From NCBI GenBank assembly GCA_029239605.1, contig JARBUO010000015.1:1-43735 (forward strand): DNA of 43,735 bases, written 5' to 3'. Source of the stretch: Bacillota bacterium. GTDB taxonomy: Bacteria > Bacillota > Clostridia > Peptostreptococcales > Anaerovoracaceae. The position numbers were made by a program, and so were the translations under genes. Of the stretch, positions 15,516-23,906 are shown one piece after another. How positions within the stretch are numbered: the first letter of the stretch is position 1; every line of letters begins with the position of its first letter. The notes below the pieces were generated by a model that was given only the letters and a program-made list of their open reading frames with translations, ran no database searches and was not told the DNA's origin.

Positions 15516-15535
15516 TGCCGGAGAATGCCGGAGAA
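15516..15535. repeat. 10-bp direct repeat between divergent promoters
   Basis: TGCCGGAGAA occurs twice head to tail (15516-15525 and 15526-15535). It lies between the -35 elements of the histidine-tailed transporter and the cobalamin operon. It could be a binding site for a shared regulator or a chance duplication. Confidence 0.5.
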
Positions 15536-15560
15536 TGTATGAAAAACTGGAAACATCCCA

Positions 15561-15589
15561 TTGACGGGGGTGTGGCAAGATGATACACT
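15561..15589 (+). promoter_or_regulatory. Promoter of the cobalamin operon
   Basis: TTGACG (15561-15566), a 17-bp spacer and TACACT (15584-15589) form a good sigma-A-type promoter. Transcription would begin near 15596, about 11 nt before the cobalamin aptamer. Confidence 0.65.
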
Positions 15590-15606
15590 AACATCGACAA
15601 CTAAGC

Positions 15607-15775
15607 AATCAATAGGTGCCCACTTCTTTGCAGGTGGGATAATAGGGAAGCCGGGTGAAAATCCCGCGCGGGACCGCCGCTGTAAAAGAGGAGTCGTGTC
15701 TGAGATGCCACTGAGTTTTATCGGGAAGGCAGATAACGATGATGATCCTTGAGCCAGAAAACCTGCCTAATGATT
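15607..15775 (+). ncRNA. Cobalamin (AdoCbl) riboswitch
   Basis: The conserved B12-box blocks appear in order: AGGTGCC, GGGAAGCCGGGTGAAAATCC, GCGCGGGACCGCCGCTGTAA, TGCCACTGAG, GGGAAGGC and the end block GAGCCAGAAAACCTGCC. The closing P1 helix is visible as AATCA-A-TAGG (15607-15616) with CCTA-A-TGATT (15766-15775). It precedes cbiM and should repress cobalt uptake and the whole downstream cobalamin gene set when adenosylcobalamin is abundant. Confidence 0.95.
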
Positions 15776-15948
15776 TACCGTATACCAGACGCTCTGTCAA
15801 TTGTCCCAACAGCGTATCAGCAGCATGCCAAAACAGATGCTGGTCGGGAACTGTGAGAAAGATTGAACGAGAAGTCTGGGCTATTACACTATCCTACGGA
15901 CGAAGGGAAGGTGTGATAAACGGAAACGTAACTCGTTTCTTTTATTAT

Positions 15949-15990
15949 GCCTATTCCGGCGCTGGCCGTGAATAGGCAAACTTGTTTTTT
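15949..15990 (+). terminator. Hairpin and T run before cbiM (riboswitch expression platform)
   Basis: GCCTATTC (15949-15956) pairs with GAATAGGC (15970-15977), and inside it CGGC pairs with GCCG. The hairpin is followed after AAACTTG by six T and then immediately by the cbiM ribosome binding site GGAGG (15991-15995). It is the probable off-switch of the riboswitch. The 7-nt gap before the T run is unusual, so control at the level of translation is also possible. About 170 nt separate it from the aptamer. Confidence 0.6.
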
Positions 15991-16000
15991 GGAGGTTTTT

Positions 16001-16753
16001 ATGAAATCAAAAAAGCAAAGATTCCTGATTGCAGCAACAGCAGCACTTACGCTTGTTTTTGGCTGCGTTGAGAGTGTCAGTGCCATGCATATCATGGAAG
16101 GCTATCTGCCGCTGAACTATTGCGTGATCTGGGGCGTCCTATGTATCCCATTTCTGATCATCGGACTGAATTCTATTAAAAAAACCATTGAGCAGAACCG
16201 CAAGGCTCTGTTGATCCTTGTTATGATAGGCGCCTATGCCTTTGTACTCTCTGCACTGAAGATTCCTTCCGTTACAGGAAGCAGCTCCCATCCCACGGGA
16301 ACAGGTCTTGGTGCCATTCTTTTCGGACCTACGGCTATGTGCGTAATCGGGGTCATCATCCTGTTGTTTCAGGCGATTCTTCTCGCCCATGGCGGGTTGA
16401 CTACTTTGGGAGCAAATACGTTCTCCATGGCCATTGCCGGTCCGTTTGTCGCATACGGAATTTATATACTTTGCAAGAAGCTGAATCTTTCCAAATCAGC
16501 TGGCGTATTTCTCGCAGCAGGGTTAAGCGATCTCTTTACATACAGTGTGACCGCTTTTCAGCTGGCTCTGGCGCACCCGTCGGAGGTAGGCGGTTTTCAG
16601 GCATCCTTTGTGGAATTCCTGGGAATCTTTGCAGTGACACAGGTTCCGCTGGCCATCATTGAAGGACTTCTGGCCGTTGTAGTGATGAAAGGTCTTGAAT
16701 CTTATGCAAGACCGGAGCTAACCGAGCTGAGATATTTAGAGGGAGGAAACTGA
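16001..16753 (+). CDS. cbiM: Cobalt ECF transporter S component CbiM
   Basis: This is the substrate-binding membrane subunit (250 aa) of the CbiMNQO cobalt importer. A cleavable signal peptide (residues 1-28, ending VSA) precedes MHIMEGYLP; in this family the freed N-terminal Met-His-Ile-Met segment forms the metal site. The start at 16001 is fixed by GGAGG five bases upstream; an in-frame ATG at 15947 lies within the terminator hairpin. About seven membrane segments follow. It is the first gene after the cobalamin riboswitch, and cbiN starts 1 nt after its stop. Confidence 0.96.
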   Translation: MKSKKQRFLIAATAALTLVFGCVESVSAMHIMEGYLPLNYCVIWGVLCIPFLIIGLNSIKKTIEQNRKALLILVMIGAYAFVLSALKIPSVTGSSSHPTGTGLGAILFGPTAMCVIGVIILLFQAILLAHGGLTTLGANTFSMAIAGPFVAYGIYILCKKLNLSKSAGVFLAAGLSDLFTYSVTAFQLALAHPSEVGGFQASFVEFLGIFAVTQVPLAIIEGLLAVVVMKGLESYARPELTELRYLEGGN

Positions 16754-16754
16754 T

Positions 16755-17048
16755 ATGAAGAAGAACATTACTGTCGTTCTTGTTTTGCTGCTGCTGGTTG
16801 TGGCCATCGCTGTAACTCCGCTGCTTCTGATCAAGGACTCCGAATTCGGCGGAGCGGATGGAGCGGCTGAGGAAGCCATTACCGCAATCAACCCCAATTA
16901 TCAGCCCTGGGCCCAGTCTATTCTGGAACCACCGGGAGGAGAAACAGAATCCCTGCTGTTTTGTCTGCAGGCAGGAATCGGAGCAGGTATTTTCGGCTTT
17001 GGTTTTGGGTATCTTGTAGCAAGAAAAAAATATCAGAAGGGTGTTTGA
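16755..17048 (+). CDS. cbiN: Cobalt ECF transporter accessory protein CbiN
   Basis: CbiN is a small subunit (97 aa) that helps CbiM load cobalt. It has two membrane segments (about 6-27 and 67-88) joined by an extracytoplasmic loop containing the family sequence NPNYQPWAQSILEPPGGETE. It is placed between cbiM and cbiQ as in most CbiMNQO operons. Length and layout are typical. Confidence 0.94.
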   Translation: MKKNITVVLVLLLLVVAIAVTPLLLIKDSEFGGADGAAEEAITAINPNYQPWAQSILEPPGGETESLLFCLQAGIGAGIFGFGFGYLVARKKYQKGV

Positions 17049-17051
17049 TAT

Positions 17052-17816
17052 ATGTTCATCATTGACAAACTCGCATATTCGTCCAAACTACGTTATAAAA
17101 ATCCGGCTGTAAAAGCCGCATTCGCTGTCGGCAGCCTGCTAATCTGCGTCGGCGCGCGATCGTTTGTCATTTCCTTTATCATTTTAATGATCATGGGAGG
17201 TCTTACCGTGTTGTCCGGTAGGATCTCCGTTTTGCGTTATATTGGGCTGCTGATGATTCCCTTCAGCTTTCTGGCACTCAGCACGCTGGCCATTGTGTTT
17301 AATCTGTCGGAGCAGCCGTTGAATCTGTTCAACATTCCCATTGGCAGTGTTTACCTTGCGGTCAGTCAGAATTCTCTGAGGGAAGGTGTTTTATTAGTCG
17401 TCGTTGCGCTGGCTTCGGTTTCCTGTTTGTATTTTCTTACCTTATCCACGACGATGATTGATCTCCTGGCATTGCTGCAGAGACTCCGCTGCCCGAAACT
17501 TATGGTGGAGCTGATGATGCTGATTTATCGGTATATCTTTGTACTGCTTGATATGGCAAGTGCCATTTCCACATCGCAGAAATGCCGGTTAGGGAATAAA
17601 GACTTTATGACAGAGCTGAGATCCGTCGGCCAATTGCTGGCGGTGCTGCTGATCCGGTCGCTGAAGAAATCCTCCCTGCTATATGACGCCATGGAATCAC
17701 GGTGCTATGACGGTGATATTCGAGTATTGAACGAGTATCGGCCTGCAGAAATGCGGGATGCGGCAGGTGTTGCAGGATATCTGGCCATATTGATGGTTCT
17801 TGCTGTCGTACTGTAA
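17052..17816 (+). CDS. cbiQ: Cobalt ECF transporter T component CbiQ
   Basis: This membrane coupling protein (254 aa) links CbiM to the CbiO ATPase. It shows about five to six membrane segments, and the C-terminal half has the EcfT coupling region ending in AMESRCYDGDIRVL, where the usual Ala-Arg-Gly motif is replaced by Ser-Arg-Cys. It begins 3 nt after cbiN, with AGAAGGGTG upstream. Confidence 0.92.
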   Translation: MFIIDKLAYSSKLRYKNPAVKAAFAVGSLLICVGARSFVISFIILMIMGGLTVLSGRISVLRYIGLLMIPFSFLALSTLAIVFNLSEQPLNLFNIPIGSVYLAVSQNSLREGVLLVVVALASVSCLYFLTLSTTMIDLLALLQRLRCPKLMVELMMLIYRYIFVLLDMASAISTSQKCRLGNKDFMTELRSVGQLLAVLLIRSLKKSSLLYDAMESRCYDGDIRVLNEYRPAEMRDAAGVAGYLAILMVLAVVL

Positions 17817-17894
17817 GGGTTTCACCAAATCATACGATGCCGCAGTCACGGGCCGTAGAGACTCCGCTGGATAAAGGCGGAGGAAAGGGTAAAA

Positions 17895-18758
17895 ATGAAC
17901 GATCAAACAAAATCTTCCGGACAGGAAGCCGTTTTATGTCTGGAAAATATATGTTATACTTACGAAGATGGGACAGAAGCACTGAAAGGTGTTGATTTGA
18001 ACATCTTAAGAGGAGAGCGGCTGGCAATCATGGGGGCAAACGGCTCCGGAAAGTCCACGCTTTTTCTCACACTTAACGGGATTCATAAGCCGACTTCAGG
18101 CAGGGTTCTGTTTTGCGGCGTTCCCGTAGATTACTCTAGAAAAGGTCTTCTTGATCTCAGGAGAAAAGTGGGAATTGTATTTCAAGATCCCGACAATCAA
18201 CTTTTTTCCGCCAGTGTCACCCAGGAGATTTCCTTCGGAATCCTGAATTTGGGTGTGGCGGAAGCAGAGGCCAAAGAACGGGTGGATCAGGTGATTGAAG
18301 AACTGAACATCACCTCATTTCGAGAGAAGCCTACCCATTTTCTCAGCGGCGGACAGAAAAAAAGAGTATCCATTGCAGATATACTGGTAATGGCCCCCGA
18401 AGTGATCATTTTCGATGAACCGGCAGCGGCTCTCGATCCGAAGCATTCCTCTATGGTGGACGAAATCATCGACGGGCTAAGTGCCAAAGGAATCACCGTA
18501 ATCCTATCAACCCATGACGTCAATCGTGCACTGCTTTGGGCAGAACGGATTGTACTTTTGGATGACGGAAGAATCCTTTCTCAGGGCACGCCGGAAGAGA
18601 TCTTTACCGATGAAGCGTTGCTGATGCGTACCAATCTGGAAAAGCCGGCAATACTTAAAATATATGAATCTTTATGCGATGCAGGGATTTTAGGCAGACA
18701 GCTGCCCCTGCCCCGTTCTGCCGATGAATTGCAAAAAATAATACGAGGTGCAAAATGA
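17895..18758 (+). CDS. cbiO: Cobalt ECF transporter ATP-binding protein CbiO
   Basis: This is the ATPase subunit (287 aa) of the cobalt importer. Walker A GANGSGKST is at about 47-55, followed by the Q-loop FQDPDNQLF typical of ECF ATPases, the signature LSGGQKKR and Walker B VIIFDEP. GGAGGAAAGG lies before the start. The 78-nt gap after cbiQ contains no clear signal. Its last four bases overlap cbiK (ATGA), so uptake and insertion of cobalt are translationally coupled. Confidence 0.95.
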   Translation: MNDQTKSSGQEAVLCLENICYTYEDGTEALKGVDLNILRGERLAIMGANGSGKSTLFLTLNGIHKPTSGRVLFCGVPVDYSRKGLLDLRRKVGIVFQDPDNQLFSASVTQEISFGILNLGVAEAEAKERVDQVIEELNITSFREKPTHFLSGGQKKRVSIADILVMAPEVIIFDEPAAALDPKHSSMVDEIIDGLSAKGITVILSTHDVNRALLWAERIVLLDDGRILSQGTPEEIFTDEALLMRTNLEKPAILKIYESLCDAGILGRQLPLPRSADELQKIIRGAK

Positions 18759-19543
18759 AATCAGAGAAAAAGGCAATATTAGTCGTAAGTTTCGGAACAA
18801 GCCATGAGACTACAAGAGAAAAAACCATCGGCGCCATTGAGAGAGAGGTTTCCACCGCTTATCCGGATTATGAAATCAGAAGGGCTTTCACTAGCGGTAT
18901 GATCCTCAGGGTCCTGGAAAAGCGGGATCAGATCAAAATAGATAACGTAGCGGAAGCGATGAAAAAACTTGTGGAAGAAGGATTTCAGGAGGTTTTCGTA
19001 CAGCCAACCCACGTAATCCCCGGGGACGAATATGATAAAATGTCAGCGGATGTTACTGCTTTTGCAGGCCAGATCGATGTGCTTGCAATCGGCAAACCGC
19101 TGCTTTATGATACCGATGACTACTTTGCGGTAATCCAGGGGATCATGAGTGAGCTTCCCAAACTGGGAAGCGAAGATGCGCTGGTTCTCATGGGCCATGG
19201 ATCAGAACATCCCATCAATGCTGCTTATGCAGCCATGGACTATCGATTTAAGGATGAGGGGTATCCAAACGTCTTTGTAGGAACTGTGGAAGGATACCCG
19301 GACCTGGAGGTAGTTTTGAAGCAGGTGAAGAGCTTCGCGCCGAAAAAGGTCACGCTGCTGCCTCTTATGGTCGTAGCAGGAGACCACGCTGTCAATGACA
19401 TGGCAAGCGATGAGGAAGACTCCTGGAAAACAGCATTTGAAAAGGAAGGCTTTGAAGTGGAGTGTATCTTAAGAGGTCTGGGGGAATTTCCTGCAATCCG
19501 AAAGATTTATCTGGAACATATTGCGCGAGAGATGAAGCTGTAA
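18755..19543 (+). CDS. cbiK: Sirohydrochlorin cobaltochelatase
   Basis: This enzyme inserts Co(II) into sirohydrochlorin, the first committed step of the anaerobic cobalamin route. It is a 262-aa class II chelatase. The N-terminal VVSFGTSHETTREKTIGAIE is a family signature, and the metal-site histidines are in MGHGSEH (about 148) and GDHAVNDM (about 211). No signal peptide is present, so it is cytoplasmic, unlike some periplasmic CbiK forms. Direct overlap with cbiO fits hand-over of imported cobalt. Confidence 0.95.
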   Translation: MKSEKKAILVVSFGTSHETTREKTIGAIEREVSTAYPDYEIRRAFTSGMILRVLEKRDQIKIDNVAEAMKKLVEEGFQEVFVQPTHVIPGDEYDKMSADVTAFAGQIDVLAIGKPLLYDTDDYFAVIQGIMSELPKLGSEDALVLMGHGSEHPINAAYAAMDYRFKDEGYPNVFVGTVEGYPDLEVVLKQVKSFAPKKVTLLPLMVVAGDHAVNDMASDEEDSWKTAFEKEGFEVECILRGLGEFPAIRKIYLEHIAREMKL

Positions 19544-19611
19544 TAAGTGACTGCAAAGGAACGGCAACAAGGAACGACAGGAAAGAGAAACTGCAGGGAT
19601 TGAGGGAAAAA

Positions 19612-20802
19612 ATGGAACGGTATGTGATGAAGGACAATAAGAAGCTTCGATGCGGTTATACGACAGGAAGCTGTGCTGCCGCCGCAGCACAGCGTGCTGC
19701 GGCGTTGCTCCTTGGTGCTTCCATTCCTAATCATGAGGATATCGTTCTGATCACACCAAAGGGTGTGACCCTGCAGCTGAAGCCTGAGCTGACAGAACTG
19801 AGGGAGGAATGGGCAAGCTGCAGTATTCGAAAGGATGCCGGCGATGATCCGGACATCACCAACGGGATTCTGGTTTGTGCCAGGGTATCAAAGCTGACGG
19901 AGGAAGCAGGAATCATCATCACAGGGGGAGATGGCGTGGGAACGGTCACCAAACCCGGTCTGGCCTGTTCCATCGGCGAAGCGGCAATCAATCCAGTGCC
20001 AAGAGCTATGATCCTCGAGCAGGTAAAAGCTGTCTGTGATGAACTGGATTATGTCGGAAGCCTTCTGGTGGAAATATCGGTACCCGAGGGAAGCGACATC
20101 GCAAAGAGAACTTATAATCCCAGATTGGGAATCGTTGGCGGTATCTCAATTCTCGGAACAAGTGGTATTGTCGAACCCATGAGCGAACAGGCTCTCATCG
20201 ATACCATCAAGACAGAAATGAATGTGAGAAAAGCAGAGGGTGCCGAGTATCTGGTGATTACACCGGGAAACTACGGGGAGACCTTTCTGAAGAAATATTT
20301 AGGCAAGGATGAAATTGCAGCCGTGAAGTGCAGCAATTTTATCGGGGAAGCCCTGGATTATGCGGAAGAGCTGAAATTCAAAGGCGTTCTCTTGACAGGG
20401 CATATCGGAAAGCTGATCAAAACATCAGCGGGTATTATGAATACCCATTCAAAATATGGCGATGCCCGGATGGAAATCCTGACTGCCCATGCAGCGCTGG
20501 CCGGTGCTCCTCCTGCGGTCTTGGAAAGGCTGATTGACTGTGTGACGACAGAAGATGCCATCACCGTTTTGGATGAGGCGGAAATCAGAGAACAAACACT
20601 GACTTCCGTACTGAAAAAGCTGGATTATCATATCAAAGAACGCGTCCATCATCAGGTGGAAATCGGGGCAATCCTCTTTTCCAATTTTTATGGATATCTT
20701 GGAGAGACTGTGGATGCAGCCAGACTTAAGTCCATGGTTTCCCAAAAATCATTGATCGAACAAAGGGACTGCGTGCAAACCAGAGAAAAGCGTAAAAAGT
20801 AA
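19612..20802 (+). CDS. cbiD: Cobalt-precorrin-5B C1-methyltransferase
   Basis: CbiD methylates C-1 of cobalt-precorrin-5B with S-adenosylmethionine in the anaerobic pathway. The N-terminal LRCGYTTGSCAAAAA is the family hallmark, and GGDGVGTVTKPGL and NPRLGIVGGISILGT follow. The start at 19612 is preferred because GAGGG lies 5 nt upstream. The frame is open 50 codons further, but that part overlaps cbiK and has no ribosome binding site. At 396 aa it is slightly longer than usual. Its last codons contain one copy of a 17-bp direct repeat found again just downstream. Confidence 0.95.
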   Translation: MERYVMKDNKKLRCGYTTGSCAAAAAQRAAALLLGASIPNHEDIVLITPKGVTLQLKPELTELREEWASCSIRKDAGDDPDITNGILVCARVSKLTEEAGIIITGGDGVGTVTKPGLACSIGEAAINPVPRAMILEQVKAVCDELDYVGSLLVEISVPEGSDIAKRTYNPRLGIVGGISILGTSGIVEPMSEQALIDTIKTEMNVRKAEGAEYLVITPGNYGETFLKKYLGKDEIAAVKCSNFIGEALDYAEELKFKGVLLTGHIGKLIKTSAGIMNTHSKYGDARMEILTAHAALAGAPPAVLERLIDCVTTEDAITVLDEAEIREQTLTSVLKKLDYHIKERVHHQVEIGAILFSNFYGYLGETVDAARLKSMVSQKSLIEQRDCVQTREKRKK

Positions 20803-20828
20803 CAATAAATTCTGCGTGCAAACCAGAG
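20769..20828 (+). repeat. 17-bp direct repeat pair at the end of cbiD
   Basis: CTGCGTGCAAACCAGAG occurs at 20769-20785, inside the last codons of cbiD, and again at 20812-20828, in the leader of cbiL, 43 bp apart. The second copy contributes the AGAG just before the cbiL ribosome binding site. It looks like a recent small duplication. Confidence 0.85.
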
Positions 20829-20841
20829 GAATGAGGGACAA

Positions 20842-21582
20842 ATGATAAATTCTGAGGAGAAACAAACACGAAAAGGAAAACTATATGGAGTAGGAGTTGG
20901 GCCCGGAGATCCGGAACTGATGACTTTGAAAGCAGTACGGCTTATCCTGGAGTGTGATGTGATTGCCATCCCTTCTTCCGGAGGCGAAGCAAACGTCGCT
21001 TTTGATATTGCCAAAGGCGCAGTTCCACAAATGGCGGATAAGGAGCTTCTGGAGCTGTCCATGCCCATGATCAGAGACAGAGAAAAGCTTAAGGAAAGCC
21101 ACGATCAAGCGGCAAACGATGTGGCGGAGGTACTTGAGCAGGGAAAGAATGTGGCGTTCTTAACGCTGGGAGATCCTTCTATCTATTCTACCTATATCTA
21201 TGTCCACAACCGGCTTGTGAATCAGGGCTATGATACGGAGATCATTCCGGGGATTCCGTCCTTTTGCGCTGTGGCGGCGAGATTGAATGAGGGCTTGACA
21301 GAAGCCTCAGAGGCGCTCCACATCATTCCGGCATCTTACGCGGGAATTGAAGATGCCCTGCAGCTGAAGGGCACCAGGGTTCTGATGAAATCGGGCAAAT
21401 CCATCGGTAAGATCAAGACCTTGATCAAAGAACTGGAAACTCCGGCTGAAGTCAAGATGGTAGAACGCTGCGGCATGGAGGGGGAGAGAGTCTTTCAGAA
21501 CCTCGAAGCGCTGGATGAGGACGCAGGCTATTTTTCCATTCTTGTGGTGAAAGATGAGAAGGAGCAAAGCAGTCAGCAATGA
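20842..21582 (+). CDS. cbiL: Cobalt-precorrin-2 C20-methyltransferase
   Basis: This is a SAM-dependent tetrapyrrole methylase (246 aa) acting on C-20 of cobalt-factor II. It has the class III methyltransferase motifs YGVGVGPGDPELMTLKA near the N-terminus and LGDPSIYSTY about residue 110. The IAIPSSG segment after the first motif distinguishes CbiL/CobI from the other methylases in the cluster. GAGGGA precedes the start. Confidence 0.94.
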   Translation: MINSEEKQTRKGKLYGVGVGPGDPELMTLKAVRLILECDVIAIPSSGGEANVAFDIAKGAVPQMADKELLELSMPMIRDREKLKESHDQAANDVAEVLEQGKNVAFLTLGDPSIYSTYIYVHNRLVNQGYDTEIIPGIPSFCAVAARLNEGLTEASEALHIIPASYAGIEDALQLKGTRVLMKSGKSIGKIKTLIKELETPAEVKMVERCGMEGERVFQNLEALDEDAGYFSILVVKDEKEQSSQQ

Positions 21583-21685
21583 AGTTATTATAAAAACTGG
21601 TAGAACTAGTCGGTTGCATGCGATAAATTTAATGATTCCTGAAATTAGATTGTCTTGGAAATCAGGAAGGTAATAAGGAGAAGTT

Positions 21686-22450
21686 ATGGTACATTTTGTT
21701 GGAGCCGGATCGGGAGCAGCCGATCTGATTACCGTCAGAGGACAGAAGCTTTTGACCGAAGCGGATATAATTATCTATGCCGGATCTTTGGTTAATCCAG
21801 AACACCTGGAGATCGCGAAACCCGGATGCGAAATACACGACAGTGCTTCCATGACACTGGAGGAAGTGATTGAAGTGATGAAGCGGGCTGAAGGGGAAGG
21901 AAAGATGACGGTACGTCTTCACACAGGAGACCCCAGTATTTACGGCGCTATCAGAGAGCAGATGGATCTTCTGGACGAAGAAGGGATCCACTATGATGTG
22001 GTTCCGGGGGTGAGCTCTGCCTTCGGTGCGGCAGCAGCATTGAAAGCGGAGTATACATTACCGGACGTATCCCAGACAGTGATTATTACAAGAATGGCGG
22101 GGCGGACTCCGGTACCTGAGAAGGAAGAAATTTCACTGCTTGCGGCCCATCAGGCAACCATGGTGATCTTCCTCAGCACTGGGCTTCTTGAACCTTTGAG
22201 AGAGAGACTGCTGGCTGGCGGATATCAGAAGGATACCCCTGCAGCCATCGTGTATAAAGCAACCTGGCCGGACGAGAAGGTCTTCCGGGGAACGGTTGAC
22301 ACCCTGCCTCAAATGGCGAAAGAGAACGGAATTACGAAGACCGCTCTGATTTTGGTAGGGGATTTTCTGGGAGACAGCTATGAGCGATCCAAGCTCTATG
22401 ATCCTGCTTTTACCCACGAATTCAGAGAAGCCAGTAAAACCGAGTCATGA
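21686..22450 (+). CDS. cbiF: Cobalt-precorrin-4 C11-methyltransferase
   Basis: This tetrapyrrole methylase (254 aa) methylates C-11 of cobalt-precorrin-4. It begins with VHFVGAGSGAADLITVRG, followed by IIYAGSLVNPE, a combination specific to CbiF/CobM. HTGDPSIYGA is the second SAM motif and TRMAGRTPVPE is a family block. AAGGAG lies before the start. The 100-nt gap before it holds a small CCTGA/TCAGG inverted repeat but no clear terminator. Confidence 0.95.
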   Translation: MVHFVGAGSGAADLITVRGQKLLTEADIIIYAGSLVNPEHLEIAKPGCEIHDSASMTLEEVIEVMKRAEGEGKMTVRLHTGDPSIYGAIREQMDLLDEEGIHYDVVPGVSSAFGAAAALKAEYTLPDVSQTVIITRMAGRTPVPEKEEISLLAAHQATMVIFLSTGLLEPLRERLLAGGYQKDTPAAIVYKATWPDEKVFRGTVDTLPQMAKENGITKTALILVGDFLGDSYERSKLYDPAFTHEFREASKTES

Positions 22451-22528
22451 AAGGCGTTTTAGATTGATCACAAGCGATCAGTAATCATCGGTAACGATAA
22501 ATAAATCAGCATAAAGGACGAGAGCGAT

Positions 22529-23800
22529 ATGAATCCGGATTTTAATCTCAGGATGGTCGGAATAGACCACAACAAGGCGGCAATCGAATATAGGGAGTTG
22601 TTTTCCTTCACCAAGGCTGGTTCAGCGGAGGCAATGAAGCAGCTTCAGACCCGGTATGCCCTTGAGGGGTGTGTGCTTCTTTCCACCTGCAACAGGACGG
22701 AACTATACATCAGTCCTTCAGAGGAAGCGGGATGCCCACCTCCCTTCGCTATGCTCTGCGGCGTGAAGGGTCTTAATGCTGCGCAATACGGCGGACTTTT
22801 TATAGAACGAAACGGGGAAGAGGCAGTACAGCATCTCATGGAAGTTGCCTGTGGTCTGGATTCAAAGATCTTTGGGGAAGATCAGATCATTACTCAGGTC
22901 AGGGAGGCACTACTCCTTGCGAGAGCAAATCACTGCACAGATATCATGCTGGAAAAGGTGTTCCAGACAGCCATCGGTGCAGCAAAGCGGGTGAAGTCGA
23001 AGATCAAGCTGGCGGAGGCAGATGGCGGAGCAGCCTTGCAGGTGCTGGCGCTGCTGAAGGAGAAACTCGGAAATTTGCAAGGTGTTTCGTGCTTTATGAT
23101 CGGAAACGGCAAGATGGGCCAAATGATATGCAAAACCCTGGCGGCACATGGTGCTTCCGTGAAGATGACACAGAGAAAAGCGTTTCACGGGCAGACGCCT
23201 GCACAATCCATCATACCGGAAGGCTGTTTCACTGTTCCTTACGAGGAACGGATCCAGGAGCTTGCTGGTGCAAAGGTTGTGATCAGTGCAACCAGAAGTC
23301 CTCACTACACGCTGAAAATGGCTGAAATAGACGGATATCTTAGTCTGGAGCCCAGCATATGGATCGATCTTGCAGTACCACGGGATATTGAGCCTGAGAT
23401 CGGGAGCCTGCCGCAAATTGAGCTGTTCGATATCGATCATCTCGCCAAAGAAGAGAACCGGTCAAAACATGACAGGGCCGCAGAAGATGCCAAAATCATT
23501 CTGGGCGAATATCTTGAGGAACTGAAACAATGGAATGCTTTCCGGGAGGTCATCCCGGAGATACAAAATATCGTCCGAATGTCCGTGGAAGATGTATCCA
23601 AACGGTTGGATCAGCCCATAGGAAGCGTACCGCTGCCGGAGGTCGAGAAAGAGCAAATCCGTACGGAAATTGAACGGGCGGTAGAAAAAACTGTGGGCAA
23701 ACTGCTCTTCGGATTAAAAGATACCCTGCGAAATTCATTATGGAAAGAATGTGTGGATGCAGTGTATGATGCAGCAAACAGGGATACGCTGAAATCCTGA
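22529..23800 (+). CDS. hemA: Glutamyl-tRNA reductase
   Basis: HemA reduces glutamyl-tRNA to glutamate-1-semialdehyde, the entry step of C5 tetrapyrrole synthesis. The catalytic cysteine is in LSTCNRTELY (Cys54), and GLDSKIFGEDQIITQVREA is the conserved block. An NADPH Rossmann domain begins at CFMIGNGKMG, and a C-terminal dimerisation helix domain follows. The length of 423 aa is normal. It sits between two cobalamin methylase genes, so tetrapyrrole supply is under the same control as cobalamin synthesis. Confidence 0.95.
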   Translation: MNPDFNLRMVGIDHNKAAIEYRELFSFTKAGSAEAMKQLQTRYALEGCVLLSTCNRTELYISPSEEAGCPPPFAMLCGVKGLNAAQYGGLFIERNGEEAVQHLMEVACGLDSKIFGEDQIITQVREALLLARANHCTDIMLEKVFQTAIGAAKRVKSKIKLAEADGGAALQVLALLKEKLGNLQGVSCFMIGNGKMGQMICKTLAAHGASVKMTQRKAFHGQTPAQSIIPEGCFTVPYEERIQELAGAKVVISATRSPHYTLKMAEIDGYLSLEPSIWIDLAVPRDIEPEIGSLPQIELFDIDHLAKEENRSKHDRAAEDAKIILGEYLEELKQWNAFREVIPEIQNIVRMSVEDVSKRLDQPIGSVPLPEVEKEQIRTEIERAVEKTVGKLLFGLKDTLRNSLWKECVDAVYDAANRDTLKS

Positions 23801-23906
23801 AAATAATAGATTTTAGGATGCTGACTCGCGAACAGAAAGCGTGAAAAAAGGATAATTAAATGCATCGATATATCAACTGGACAGGATTGAAACAACGGAG
23901 GCTTTT

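Noticed and set aside
16001..16090. Lipoprotein signal in CbiM (VFGC)
   Set aside because: It does not fit the lipobox consensus well, and cleavage before MHIM is required for the CbiM metal site.
21640..21670. Terminator between cbiL and cbiF
   Set aside because: The CCTGA/TCAGG pairing is only 5 bp with a long loop and no T run, so it is unlikely to stop transcription.
22910..23440. 176-codon open frame on the - strand
   Set aside because: It lies wholly inside hemA in antisense and has no family signature or start signal.
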